In this document: one piece after another, positions 17,110 through 25,915 of the stretch
Layout: every line of letters starts with the position of its first letter
Numbering within the stretch: position 1 is the stretch's first letter
Assembly: GCF_038023995.1 (NCBI RefSeq)
Contig: NZ_CP150660.1
Coordinates: 1,114,501 to 1,178,500, forward strand
Origin: Polaribacter atrinae
Lineage (GTDB): Bacteria > Bacteroidota > Bacteroidia > Flavobacteriales > Flavobacteriaceae
Direction: 5' to 3'
DNA: 64,000 nt
Program-made: the position numbers and the translations under genes
The notes under the pieces: model-generated
What the model was told of the DNA's origin: nothing
The model's database searches: none
What the model saw: the letters and a program-made list of their open reading frames with translations, nothing else

Positions 17110-18084
17110 TTGAAAATAAGAACATTGAGAAAAATTTACTTACTGACTTTACTGTCAATTATTTTATTTAACTGCCAAAATAAAACTGAATTGAGAACCG
17201 ATTTACAGCCAATTTATTCAGATTCGAAAAACGCTTTACAAGGAAACAATCTGTATGGAAAAGTTGAAAAAATTGAATATTACAAAACAACTTTTCAGAA
17301 CACAGTAAATGAAGATAAACCTGTTCTGAACAAAATAGAAGAGTACACTGATTTTGGGGAATTAAAAAAAGTACAATACTTCGATAATTATGGAGAACTT
17401 ACACAAACTAATGTTATTGATTATAACAAAAACCAAGATTTCATAAAAAGTGTTTCAATTAACAAATCAAACGAATCGAATATTATTCAAACTTCGGAAT
17501 ATGATACTATCAAAAACACGAGTGAATTGAGTGTTTTCGTTAATGATACAATTGACCATAAAACAACTTTTTATTATGGAAAAAATGATTATCAAATAAA
17601 ACGAATTTCCATTAAAGGAAATGATACGACCGAAGTTAATTTAGAATACGCTTTTGATAATAATGATAAAATAATATCTTCTACACAAAAAGAAAAAGGG
17701 AATGACAAATCAATGACAACTAATCTGTTTAAATATGACAATAACAACAATCTAATAGAATCGTCATATAAAACAGAATGGATAGAAATGATAAGCGAAA
17801 CGGAATGGAAAGATGGAAGAATTTTTAAACAAACTTCTTATACAATATCAGCGGATTTAAAAAAGCATTTAGACAATATAACTGAATTTGATATTTTATA
17901 TAATCCCACTAATTCAAAAGAATATGAAAACTCAAAATTAAATCGTGAACTGAAATTTACCTATGAATTTGACGAAAATGGGAATTGGATTAAGAAAAAT
18001 GTATCAATGAAAGAACATTTTAATAATTCAAAGGAATTCGTTCCAATTTATGTGGATACGAGAAAAATAAGTTATTGGAAATAA
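17110..18084 (+). CDS. Hypothetical lipoprotein with YD-like beta repeats
   Basis: 324 aa, TTG start 5 bp after R'. Signal IYLLTLLSIILFNC has a lipobox-like FNC. The mature part carries recurring KYDNNNNLIES, EFDENGNWIKK and YAFDNNDKIIS motifs, typical of secreted Bacteroidota proteins with RHS/YD-like beta repeats. Possibly surface exposed. Confidence 0.7.
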   Translation: MKIRTLRKIYLLTLLSIILFNCQNKTELRTDLQPIYSDSKNALQGNNLYGKVEKIEYYKTTFQNTVNEDKPVLNKIEEYTDFGELKKVQYFDNYGELTQTNVIDYNKNQDFIKSVSINKSNESNIIQTSEYDTIKNTSELSVFVNDTIDHKTTFYYGKNDYQIKRISIKGNDTTEVNLEYAFDNNDKIISSTQKEKGNDKSMTTNLFKYDNNNNLIESSYKTEWIEMISETEWKDGRIFKQTSYTISADLKKHLDNITEFDILYNPTNSKEYENSKLNRELKFTYEFDENGNWIKKNVSMKEHFNNSKEFVPIYVDTRKISYWK

Positions 18085-18092
18085 AAAACGTG

Positions 18093-18223
18093 TGGCAACA
18101 ACGTGTATAATTAATGGCTAGTTCTCGCCTACTTACGAAAATCCTCGCGGATTTTCTATTCGGTTTTTAATTGCTAAATTAGGTGCTTAAACACGCCACT
18201 AATCATACACAACAACGTTGCCA
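18093..18223 (+). repeat. attC-like site 19 (class Ib)
   Basis: R'' TGGCAAC, R' GTTGCCA. Stem GTGTATAATTAATGGC / GCCACTAATCATACAC, in which GGC/GCC replaces TGC/GCA of class Ic. Hairpin GAAAATCC TCGC GGATTTTC. Confidence 0.93.
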
Positions 18224-18665
18224 AAAATTGTCCAGAACCACTCAAACCGTTGGAAAAAAAACAATAAAACTCTTGAAGTTTAAAATGTTAGACACTCTCT
18301 CGCGAGTCAAAAATTTAGTTTTTAATAAAAATTAAAAAGGGTGAAAATATAGAGATTCTTAAAACAAAGTTTGTGGAATTTTTACTCAAACTTAAAATTT
18401 AAAAGGCGGAGAAATCTCGCTTTTTAAGAATAAAAGAAACCACTCAAATGTTGAATTTCCAATTATTGCGGAATGAAAATGTTGGCGGAATTGTCACTCA
18501 AACGTAAAATTTGAAAATTAGGAAAGATCTCGTAAGTCAAAAAATGGAAAAAACACTCTAATGTTAAATTACCAATATTGCGGAATTAAAAATATTGGCG
18601 GAATTATCTCTCGAACGCTAAATCTCGAAAATAATAACCAAAATCGGAAAAACAAAAACAACTTT
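18224..18665 (+). other. Non-coding cassette C19 (family B)
   Basis: No credible gene. Homologous to 27026-27467 and 62047-62490. Conserved blocks include GTTAGACACTCTCTCGCGAG (palindrome CTCGCGAG), AAGGCGGAGAAATCTCG and repeated TTGCGGAAT...GGCGGAATT...CTC. A frame open in the other two copies is broken here by a missing base, which argues against coding. Confidence 0.75.
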
Positions 18666-18800
18666 AGGCAACACCGTGTAAAAAAAATTGCTTAATTTTA
18701 GCTTAATAAAAATTAGTCGCATTTATATAAACTTCTATTTTCCTTCGGAAAATAGCCGTTCATTTTAATCGCAACTTTTCATAACACAACAACGTTCTAC
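18666..18800 (+). repeat. attC-like site 20 (class II)
   Basis: R'' AGGCAAC, R' GTTCTAC. Stem GTGTAAAAAAAATTGC / GCAACTTTTCATAACAC, hairpin ATTTTCC TTC GGAAAAT. Nearly identical to site 70. Confidence 0.9.
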
Positions 18801-18827
18801 GCAATTTACCAAAAATACCGCTGAAAA

Positions 18828-19343
18828 ATGAAAACCGAAAAAATAATTTATGAAACTAAACCGAAAATAATTAGTCTTTATGGAGTTCTTTTTTTGTTTT
18901 TAATTGGAACATATTTCGTTTATACTTCTGAATCATTGACAATCAAAATTTTTATGGGTGGAATTTTTTTATTCGCACTAATTTTTGGAATGATTAGAAA
19001 TTATCTTGCAAACGGAATTATAATTACTGAAAATAAAATAGAATTACTGAAAACGAATATGACTGGAAAAACTGAATCTGAATTTATTAATTTTTCTGAA
19101 ATTAAAAGCGTAAAATATAATCAAGGTCAATATCGACAAGACAGCGCAATTTATTTAAAGAGAAAACTGAAATCGGAACTGAAAGTTCTTATTCCAATTA
19201 ATTCATTTGAATTTGGTCACGTTTTAAAGTTTTTAAACGGAAAAGGAATTGAAATTAATTTAGTTCATTCTGACCAGGAATTACGAATGTTTATAGACGG
19301 AAAAATAACTGAATTTCCAATGACGAATGAAAAAACTGCGTAG
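18828..19343 (+). CDS. Hypothetical two-TM protein, bacterial PH-like
   Basis: 171 aa. Two adjacent membrane segments (IISLYGVLFLFLIGTYFVY and FMGGIFLFALIFGMI) are followed by a beta-rich cytoplasmic domain (GIIITENKIELLKTNMTGK, IKSVKYNQGQ). This layout resembles bacterial PH-domain membrane proteins (YdbS/bPH2-like); inference. The stop TAG overlaps R'' of attC 21. Confidence 0.65.
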   Translation: MKTEKIIYETKPKIISLYGVLFLFLIGTYFVYTSESLTIKIFMGGIFLFALIFGMIRNYLANGIIITENKIELLKTNMTGKTESEFINFSEIKSVKYNQGQYRQDSAIYLKRKLKSELKVLIPINSFEFGHVLKFLNGKGIEINLVHSDQELRMFIDGKITEFPMTNEKTA

Positions 19344-19473
19344 AACACCGTATATAATTTATTGCTGGCTTCTCGCTTACTTACGAAAGTCCTCGCGGAC
19401 TTTCTTGGTCGGTAATTATTTACTAAATTAGGTGCTTAAAACACGCAACAAACCATATACAAACACGTTGGCA
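19340..19473 (+). repeat. attC-like site 21 (class Ia)
   Basis: R'' GTAGAAC exactly complements the opening GTTCTAC, extending to 10 bp (GTTCTACGCA / TGCGTAGAAC). R' GTTGGCA. Confidence 0.94.
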
Positions 19474-20025
19474 AACAGTTATCCAGACCAACAAAAATTG
19501 TGCTTCAATTCAAATCTTTAGATTTTTAAGACAGGAAAAAATAAATCGAATCTGAAAATGAAATTGAAAAAACAACAACGGAATTAAATACTCTTGCGGA
19601 AAATATACGTTGGAATTTTGGCTTGCCCAATTTTAGTTCTTTAAATCGAAAATTTAGCAAACTGAAAACTTTTGGCTGAATATCAGAAACGCAAAACGTT
19701 CGAAAAAAAAAAGGAATAAAAGTCGGAAATTTTTTTGAGTATTTTAAGAAAGAATAAACTTGATATCTAAATTAAAAATAACGTCTGAATTTATCACTCT
19801 TGGAAAAATTACGTCGGAATTTTGATTTGCCAAATGCCAGTTCATTGCATCGAAAATTTAGCAATCCGAAAAGTTCTGGCTGAATAGCAGAAACGCAAAA
19901 CGTTCGGAAAATAAAACGGAATGAAAAGCGGAGATTTTTTCGAGAATTTTAAGAAAAAAAAGCTAAATTACGCTTGAGAAACAAAATCTCGGAATTTAAC
20001 GATTGCGAGAAAAATAAAACCGATT
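19474..20025 (+). other. Non-coding cassette C21 (family A)
   Basis: Close relative of 14450-15014, with the same internal duplication (copies begin near 19593 and 19799). Many scattered substitutions and 1-base indels separate the copies. No credible gene. Confidence 0.75.
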
Positions 20026-20159
20026 TGCCAACACCGTGTATAATTAATTGCTTGGTTCGTGCTTACTTACGAAAATCCTCGCGGATTTTCTTGGTTCGTG
20101 TTTTATTTAGTAAGTTTCTCGCTTAAATACGCAACTAATCATACACAAGACCGTTAGGG
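20026..20159 (+). repeat. attC-like site 22 (class Ic)
   Basis: R'' TGCCAAC, R' GTTAGGG. Hairpin GAAAATCC TCGC GGATTTTC. Confidence 0.93.
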
Positions 20160-20176
20160 CAAATTAGAGAAACCGA

Positions 20177-20749
20177 ATGAAAGAGGAAAAAATTCAAGAT
20201 ATTTTACTACCAATAATCGGACAATTTGTTTGGGGAGCTAAACAAGGATATGGTTCATTCTTGAATTTAGAATTTGGTAATCCGAAAACTGAATTTAGTG
20301 GAATTTATAAGCCAAAAGAAAAAAACAAGTTTCCTTTTAACGAGTTTGAAAATAGACACGTAACAATAAAGGGCGAACATACTTTTTTCATTTATATGTC
20401 TAATTGGAAAATATATGCAAAAGAAAATGAATTAGCTCACGATGAAAGCGAACGTGAAGAAATTGAATTCGCACTCGGATTTATAAACGGTCAAAAGCTG
20501 AATAAAATAATTATAAATACGAAAAAAAATATAACGGAACTGGAATTTGATTTAGGAGGAATAATTATGATTTCTGACGAAAATTATGCTGACGAAAATT
20601 ACGAATTGTGGAATTTTTATACAGAATCAGATAAAGTTCTTACTTACCGAAATGACCGAAAATCAAGTTATGAAAAAGCGAAAATGGAATTTGGCAAAGA
20701 AAAATTTACAGAAATAAACGGAATAATAACTTGCCCTAACACCGTATAA
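20177..20749 (+). CDS. Conserved hypothetical protein ending in attC
   Basis: 190 aa, soluble. The N-terminus IIGQFVWGAKQGYGSFLNLEFG matches a pattern I associate with a widespread uncharacterised family (LIGQxWWGxxxGxGSFLTLEFG). The C-terminus CPNTV* is encoded by the attC: AAC ACC GTA TAA supplies the last residues and the stop. Confidence 0.7.
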   Translation: MKEEKIQDILLPIIGQFVWGAKQGYGSFLNLEFGNPKTEFSGIYKPKEKNKFPFNEFENRHVTIKGEHTFFIYMSNWKIYAKENELAHDESEREEIEFALGFINGQKLNKIIINTKKNITELEFDLGGIIMISDENYADENYELWNFYTESDKVLTYRNDRKSSYEKAKMEFGKEKFTEINGIITCPNTV

Positions 20750-20865
20750 AAATAATTGCGGCTTACTGCTTAATCAATGGTCGTTGCGTGTTTGTAACGT
20801 CTGATTTTCCTTCGGAAAATCCTCGCATACAAACCCGCAACTATTCTTATACATAAACGTTGGCA
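20734..20865 (+). repeat. attC-like site 23 (class IIb)
   Basis: R'' CCCTAAC complements GTTAGGG. R' GTTGGCA. Stem GTATAAAAATAATTGC / GCAACTATTCTTATAC, hairpin GATTTTCC TTC GGAAAATC. Confidence 0.92.
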
Positions 20866-20887
20866 GTAATAAAAGAAAATCTACAAA

Positions 20888-20922
20888 GTTCGGTTTTTAT
20901 CCGAACATTTTTATATATTTGC
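20888..20922 (+). promoter_or_regulatory. HigBA promoter and palindromic operator
   Basis: TATATTTGC (20914-20922) matches the Bacteroidota -7 box TAnnTTTG. Just upstream, GTTCGG (20888-20893) and CCGAAC (20901-20906) form an inverted repeat with a 7-bp spacer, a probable antitoxin operator. Transcription would start close to the ATG at 20931, so the mRNA may be almost leaderless. Confidence 0.65.
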
Positions 20923-20930
20923 AATCGCAG

Positions 20931-21269
20931 ATGAGACTAACCAACAAGAAAATATTAGAAAAGCTTAAAAGAAAGAACAGAGGAAATATTCCTTTGACCA
21001 AAGCTATCGACCAATTGATTAAGGACATTGATGAGAATAATTGGAAGAATCAAACTGAACTAAATATAACAAGAAAAGATGCTGACATTGTTCATAGTGA
21101 TGGATTCTACTTTTTTAATATTAATGTTCACAGAACAATGATTTTGATTGAGTTTGATGATAATGAAGCTACTGCTGTTTGGGTGGGAACGCATCAAGAA
21201 TATGAAACGGTTTTTAAGAATAATAAAAATACTATTAAAAAGTGGTTAAAATCTAATGATTGGATTTAA
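20931..21269 (+). CDS. higB: HigB-like mRNA interferase toxin
   Basis: 112 aa from ATG 20931; the longer frame begins at a TTG inside the -7 box. DGFYFFNINVHRTMILIEF and VWVGTHQEYETVF match the HigB/RelE-superfamily pattern (xxYVFNVxGNxxRLVxxI ... GTHxEYD). HigB cleaves translated mRNA at the ribosome. It precedes the antitoxin gene, the usual higBA order, with 11 bp between the stop and the antitoxin ATG. Confidence 0.75.
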   Translation: MRLTNKKILEKLKRKNRGNIPLTKAIDQLIKDIDENNWKNQTELNITRKDADIVHSDGFYFFNINVHRTMILIEFDDNEATAVWVGTHQEYETVFKNNKNTIKKWLKSNDWI

Positions 21270-21280
21270 AAAATAAAATT

Positions 21281-21841
21281 ATGAAAACACAATTCGACAT
21301 ATCAGAACTAATTGAAAATGGAAAAATTCAAAATGAATTGGATTTTGAAAGAGCATTGATTGCGGACAGAAAATTACGTGTTCTTTCAAAAGAAAATCCG
21401 AAATTCAAATCTGTTAGAAAACAATTAAGAGATTTAATTGAGGTGTACGAAGATAAAAATTGGAGTGCCAATTCTAATATTTCTGACAAAAAATTACGTG
21501 AAAGTGATGTTGCGGAATTGATAGCCGAAAAAGAACGGTTATTTATCCAGCGAAGAAAAGAGCTTATCCGAAAAAAACTAAAGAACTTAAATCTAACACA
21601 ACAAGACTTTGGGAAAATTTTGGGACACCAAAGCAAATCCTATATGTCTGAACTGATAAATGGAGTAAGTCCCTTTTCCTTAAAAGATTTGATTGTTATC
21701 AATAGAATTTTTAAAATTGACTTAACCGATTTAGTTCCGACTTTTTTACCACAATCTGATAGAGTTAAAATAAGAACAACGATTAAAAAATTGGATAATC
21801 CAAAACTTAAATTAAGTAAAGACGATTTAGCTATAGCATAA
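21281..21841 (+). CDS. higA: HigA-like XRE antitoxin
   Basis: 186 aa from ATG 21281. The C-terminal half has an XRE helix-turn-helix: IRKKLKNLNLTQQDFGKILG followed by KSYMSELINGVSPFSLKDLI. The N-terminal part is helical and probably binds the toxin. It likely represses its own promoter through the palindrome at 20888-20906. Such modules can stabilise cassette arrays. Confidence 0.8.
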   Translation: MKTQFDISELIENGKIQNELDFERALIADRKLRVLSKENPKFKSVRKQLRDLIEVYEDKNWSANSNISDKKLRESDVAELIAEKERLFIQRRKELIRKKLKNLNLTQQDFGKILGHQSKSYMSELINGVSPFSLKDLIVINRIFKIDLTDLVPTFLPQSDRVKIRTTIKKLDNPKLKLSKDDLAIA

Positions 21842-21850
21842 AATTACTAC

Positions 21851-21982
21851 TGCCAACACCGTATATAGTTTATTGCTATTACTGGCTTAACCAAAGGTAA
21901 TTTATTTTTTTTTAGCTTTGTGATAAATCCGAAAAAACAGTACTTATTTAAACGCAACAAACCATATACAAACCCGTTGGCA
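21851..21982 (+). repeat. attC-like site 24 (atypical centre)
   Basis: R'' TGCCAAC, R' GTTGGCA. The outer stem GTATATAGTTTATTGC / GCAACAAACCATATAC is kept, but the inner GC hairpin is lost and replaced by an A/T-rich stretch. Confidence 0.85.
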
Positions 21983-22004
21983 ACAATACAAAAAAAACAC
22001 ATCT

Positions 22005-22799
22005 ATGTACAGAGGATTTAATTTAGTAATTCCAGAAACCCTAAATGACAGCTTTACAGAGAAAGGAAAAGAAATCCACTCTGAAATGACCGAGAAAATA
22101 AATGATAGGTTTGATGATTTGATTGCCTTTAATGGAATTATAAATGGAAATAAAGTAATTGAAAAATGGTTCCCAATAATTGAATGTGACATTTTTTTAT
22201 CTCATTCTCACAAAGATCAGGATAAAGCAATAGCTTTAGCGGGATTACTATATAAAAATTTTGGTTTAAAAACATTTATTGACTCTACTGTTTGGGGATT
22301 TTCAGACAAACTTTTAAAAGCTATAGATGATAAATATTGTATGCACGAAAATCAAACTACTTATAGCTACGAAAAAAGAAATTTCTCAACAAGCCACGTA
22401 CACTTAATGCTAAATTCTGCTTTAAATAAAATGATTGATTCTTGTGAAGCAATTTTTTTCCTAAATACACCTAATTCAGTCTCTGCAATTGATACAATAA
22501 AAGACAGTACAAATTCACCTTGGATTTTTTCAGAAATTGCAACAACACAAACTATAAGAAAAAAAACACCAAAAAGATTAAAACAAGAAACTCGAACCTT
22601 TTCAAGTAGAATATCTTTAAGCGAAAGTGTGAAAGAGCAATTAACAGTTGAATATGAACTTGAGTTATCACATTTTACAAAATTAACTTTGCGTGACATA
22701 CAACTTTGGATAAATAAAGCAAAATTTTCAAATTCAAATCCCTTAGACGAGCTTTATTCATTGAATCAAATAAATTCTAAATTCTTAATAGATGGATAA
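22005..22799 (+). CDS. TIR-domain protein
   Basis: 264 aa, soluble. DIFLSHSHKDQDKAIALAGLL at about residues 61-81 is the TIR box 1, and SPWIFSEIAT near 170-180 matches the conserved SxWxxxE region whose Glu is catalytic in NAD-degrading TIRs. Bacterial TIR proteins act in anti-phage defence by NAD depletion or signal synthesis. Its 3' end overlaps the downstream membrane-protein gene by 8 bp, suggesting a two-gene system. Confidence 0.85.
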   Translation: MYRGFNLVIPETLNDSFTEKGKEIHSEMTEKINDRFDDLIAFNGIINGNKVIEKWFPIIECDIFLSHSHKDQDKAIALAGLLYKNFGLKTFIDSTVWGFSDKLLKAIDDKYCMHENQTTYSYEKRNFSTSHVHLMLNSALNKMIDSCEAIFFLNTPNSVSAIDTIKDSTNSPWIFSEIATTQTIRKKTPKRLKQETRTFSSRISLSESVKEQLTVEYELELSHFTKLTLRDIQLWINKAKFSNSNPLDELYSLNQINSKFLIDG

Positions 22800-23214
22800 T
22801 AATAAATTAAAACATTTGGAATTTATCCATAATACTATTAATAGAATGAGTACTAATTCATTTTTAATCAAAGGTTGGTCAATAACTATTGTATCTGCTC
22901 TATTTATATTTTCAGACAATAAAATGAACGAAAGAATTTTAGGAATTGCAGTTTTATCAATAGCAGTTTTCTGGTATTTAAATGGATACTTCTTACACCA
23001 AGAAAGAAAATTTAGAGGTTTATATGATAAAGTAAGAAAACTTCCGGAAAATCAAATAGATTTCTCTATGTCAACAAAGGAATTTAAGAAAGATGAATAT
23101 AGTTTAATAAGTTGTATTTTCGGAAAAACAATTTGGCCATTATATTTTTCCATAATAGTTATGATTATTATAATTCAGTACATTGCAGAAAGTACTGTTG
23201 CCAACACCGTATAA
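22792..23214 (+). CDS. Two-TM partner protein of TIR gene
   Basis: 140 aa. HNTINRMSTNSFLIKGWSIT leads into TM1, a second TM follows (ILGIAVLSIAVFWYLNGYFL), then HQERKFRGLYDKVR and a C-terminal hydrophobic segment (LYFSIIVMIIIIQYI). I associate this NRMxxNSFxLKGW...YFLxQERxFRxLYD pattern with small membrane proteins next to TIR or nucleotide-binding defence genes. The tail VANTV* and stop come from attC 25. Confidence 0.75.
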   Translation: MDNNKLKHLEFIHNTINRMSTNSFLIKGWSITIVSALFIFSDNKMNERILGIAVLSIAVFWYLNGYFLHQERKFRGLYDKVRKLPENQIDFSMSTKEFKKDEYSLISCIFGKTIWPLYFSIIVMIIIIQYIAESTVANTV

Positions 23215-23331
23215 ACTTTATTGCTGGTTTTAGCTCACTTGGGAAATTCCTCCGGAATTTCGCCGTTCGTGCTTTATTTAGTAAATTCACTGCTTAAACA
23301 ACGCAACAAAGCTTATACAACAACGTTGCCA
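23199..23331 (+). repeat. attC-like site 25 (class Id)
   Basis: R'' TGCCAAC, R' GTTGCCA. Complementarity with the cassette start reaches 10 bp (GTTGGCAACA / TGTTGCCAAC). Confidence 0.94.
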
Positions 23332-23343
23332 ACAATACGAAAA

Positions 23344-23889
23344 ATGAAAATCGGAACTAAAATATTAATCCTTTTATTGACTTTAAATTTTCTTTCTTGC
23401 AAAGGAATTGCTCAAGAAACGGAAACTAAAAAACCGACAACTGAAATTGATTTTTCGGATACGGAAAAAAGTTCTATTCCGAAACCAATTGGAATTATAA
23501 ATGATTACGGACAAATTTTTACGGAATCACAACGAACTGAATTATCGAAAATTCTTTATGATTACGATATTGAAACGACAAGACAAATTGTTGTGGTAAC
23601 AGTAGACAACATAAAACCATATAACGATATCCAAAAATTCGCAACGGATTTAGGACAAACTTGGGGAGTTGGAACGGCTGAAAAAAATAACGGATTGACA
23701 ATAGTTGTGTGTAATCCTTGCAGACAAATCGGAATTGCAACTGGAACTGGAACTGGAACTGAATTGATTTTGACTGACGAAGTTTGTAAAAAAGTAATTG
23801 ACGAAAAAATAATACCTGAATTTAAAAACGGAGAATTTTATAGCGGAATTAAAAAAGGTGTGATAGAATTAATAGAAAAATGGAAATAA
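23344..23889 (+). CDS. TPM-domain lipoprotein
   Basis: 181 aa from ATG 23344. Signal ILILLLTLNFLSC with lipobox. The mature part IINDYGQIFTESQRTELSKI, QIVVVTVDNI, WGVGTAEKNNGLTIVV and FYSGIKKGVIELI follow the TPM domain (PF04536, repair/phosphatase-like) from start to end. TPM proteins act in the periplasm or at the membrane and are often linked to photosystem or respiratory maintenance; its role in an array is unclear. Confidence 0.85.
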   Translation: MKIGTKILILLLTLNFLSCKGIAQETETKKPTTEIDFSDTEKSSIPKPIGIINDYGQIFTESQRTELSKILYDYDIETTRQIVVVTVDNIKPYNDIQKFATDLGQTWGVGTAEKNNGLTIVVCNPCRQIGIATGTGTGTELILTDEVCKKVIDEKIIPEFKNGEFYSGIKKGVIELIEKWK

Positions 23890-23896
23890 GTACTGT

Positions 23897-24029
23897 TGGC
23901 AACAACGTGTATAAAAAATTGCTAAATTAGTGCTTAAGCAAAGGTCGTTGCATTTTTGTTACGTCTGATTTTCCTGCGGAAAATCCTCGCATACAAAAAC
24001 GCAACTTTCCATACACAAAACCGTTGGCA
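23897..24029 (+). repeat. attC-like site 26 (class II)
   Basis: R'' TGGCAAC, R' GTTGGCA; 10-bp cassette termini GTTGCCAACA / TGTTGGCAAC. Stem GTGTATAAAAAATTGC / GCAACTTTCCATACAC. Confidence 0.93.
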
Positions 24030-24082
24030 GTAATTAAAAACTTAAAGAATAAGTAAACTATGAAAAGCATTAAAAATTAAAA

Positions 24083-25072
24083 ATGAGCAAGTATTTAAAT
24101 TTAATAATATCTACAAAGATTACTCAACCACATATTAAAAATTTTAATGCTATAGCATCCAATTTAAATACGTTAGACGGTTTGCAATATTTACCAAATC
24201 TTGAGAAGGCTGTTTTTTCTGGAAACAATATAGAGCAATTAACACCTTTAAAAAATTGTATAAAACTAATTGAATTAGACTTATCTAATAATAGGCTCAC
24301 TGACATTAAAGATTTAATTAATTTGAGTCTAATGGAAGGTTTAAATCTTAGTAATAATCCTATCAATAATATAGAATGTTTAGAGTCTTTAAAATACTTA
24401 AAATCTCTAAAAATTAGATATTGTCAATTATACAACATTGAAAAATTGAAATTATTTAACCTTAATTTTCTTGATGTTACCGGAAATTACTTGGATAACT
24501 TAAATTTTATAAAACCTTTATTAAACCTAAAAACCCTCAATATATCAAACATTAAATCTTACGGAACAAACGAATTAGGTTATTTTAATAGAAATAATAT
24601 TTCAGAAATTTCACAACTTGAAAACTTAATAAATTTAAAAGAAATAAGACTAAACGTAGGTTCAATAGATAATTTACAACCACTATCAAACCTTTATAAT
24701 TTAGAAGTATTAGAATTTTGGACAAATAAAATTATTGACTTAAAACCAATTAGTGATTTAATAAAGTTAAAAAAAATTGATTTCGGTGATAATTTAATAA
24801 GTAATTTAGATGCATTTTCCAATTTACATAATCTTGAAGAAGTTAATTTAACAGGCAATGAAATCAAAGATATTGAACCACTAAAAAATTTAAGAAAACT
24901 TAAAAAACTTTCAATTGGTTTTAACAAAATCGAAAACATAGAATATTTAAGAACATGTAAAAATTTAAAAACTTTAAATTGTTTTGGAAACAATATAAAG
25001 GCCGAAAAAATTGAAATTCTTAAAAGAGAGCTTCCTGAATGTAAAATTAATGCAGGATTTTTAATCAAATAA
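24083..25072 (+). CDS. Leucine-rich repeat protein
   Basis: 329 aa, soluble, no signal peptide. About 10-12 LRRs of roughly 22 residues of internalin/SDS22 type (LIELDLSNNRLTDIKDL, LEEVNLTGNEIKDIEPL, LKKLSIGFNKIENIEYL). LRR arrays bind proteins. A second gene follows after 24 bp, so this may be an interacting pair. Confidence 0.85.
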   Translation: MSKYLNLIISTKITQPHIKNFNAIASNLNTLDGLQYLPNLEKAVFSGNNIEQLTPLKNCIKLIELDLSNNRLTDIKDLINLSLMEGLNLSNNPINNIECLESLKYLKSLKIRYCQLYNIEKLKLFNLNFLDVTGNYLDNLNFIKPLLNLKTLNISNIKSYGTNELGYFNRNNISEISQLENLINLKEIRLNVGSIDNLQPLSNLYNLEVLEFWTNKIIDLKPISDLIKLKKIDFGDNLISNLDAFSNLHNLEEVNLTGNEIKDIEPLKNLRKLKKLSIGFNKIENIEYLRTCKNLKTLNCFGNNIKAEKIEILKRELPECKINAGFLIK

Positions 25073-25096
25073 ACTTTAATTTTTCATTATAAAAAA

Positions 25097-25702
25097 ATGA
25101 ATATAGATTTGGAAATAGAACAAATAGTAGAAAAAGGTAAATTAATTACCGAAGGACTAAAAGAATATAAAAATACGATTGTAAATTTAGACGATTTAGA
25201 AGAACTATATAAGAAATTAGATAAATTATATTGTGAAATTCACGTTTATTATCGTGTAAATAACTCAGAATCGTTTGATTTTTTTTATAAATTATATTCT
25301 GAATTAGAAGAACTTTTTGAATTAAAAAAGGACCAGGAATTTGCAGATAAAGCAATGGAGGAATATCGTTCTTTTAATTCAAAAAATGAAATAAACCTAA
25401 TTGAATGGATTTTAAAATACCAAAGATCTTTAGAACATTTTTGTGATAACTCAGAAAACGAATATAATTTATATCAAAAATTAAATACAACAAAACTGAA
25501 TGTAATTGTAGATATAACAAAATATAAAAACTCATATGAATTCAATATAAAATATTGGAATCATTGGCTTGACATTTATTTTAAATATAGACCAGAAAAG
25601 GATAAAGATTTAAATAAAATTAAAGAACACACAATAGAAAATTATTTAATTTATCATAATAAATATATTGAAATTATAAAGAAATATAATAAAAATAAAT
25701 AA
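25097..25702 (+). CDS. Hypothetical protein, partner of LRR gene
   Basis: 201 aa, soluble, helical and acidic (EIEQIVEKGKLITEGLKEYK). Tyr-rich in the second half. Not recognised. Its position after the LRR gene in one cassette suggests that the two work together. Confidence 0.65.
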   Translation: MNIDLEIEQIVEKGKLITEGLKEYKNTIVNLDDLEELYKKLDKLYCEIHVYYRVNNSESFDFFYKLYSELEELFELKKDQEFADKAMEEYRSFNSKNEINLIEWILKYQRSLEHFCDNSENEYNLYQKLNTTKLNVIVDITKYKNSYEFNIKYWNHWLDIYFKYRPEKDKDLNKIKEHTIENYLIYHNKYIEIIKKYNKNK

Positions 25703-25721
25703 TTCAAAATAAAAAAACTAC

Positions 25722-25854
25722 TGCCAACACCGTGTAGTAAAAATTGCTAAATTAGTGCTTAACAAAACTAGTCGCATTTTTGTAAACGTCCATTTTCCTG
25801 CGGAAAATAGCCGTTCACTTAAAACGCAACTTTCAATACACAACAACGTTGGCA
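25722..25854 (+). repeat. attC-like site 27 (class II)
   Basis: R'' TGCCAAC, R' GTTGGCA; termini GTTGGCAGTA / TACTGCCAAC. Stem GTGTAGTAAAAATTGC / GCAACTTTCAATACAC. Confidence 0.93.
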
Positions 25855-25915
25855 GTAATGTAAAAAAAACACAACTATATTGAAATTTAAGGAAAATTGA
25901 AAGAATGAAGAACGA

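Noticed and set aside
18160..18200. TTTTTATTTGCTAAATTA in class I attC sites as an outward promoter (-7-like TTTATTTG).
   Set aside because: It deviates from TAnnTTTG and I find no TTTG at the right upstream distance. It could still matter, but I cannot support a promoter call.
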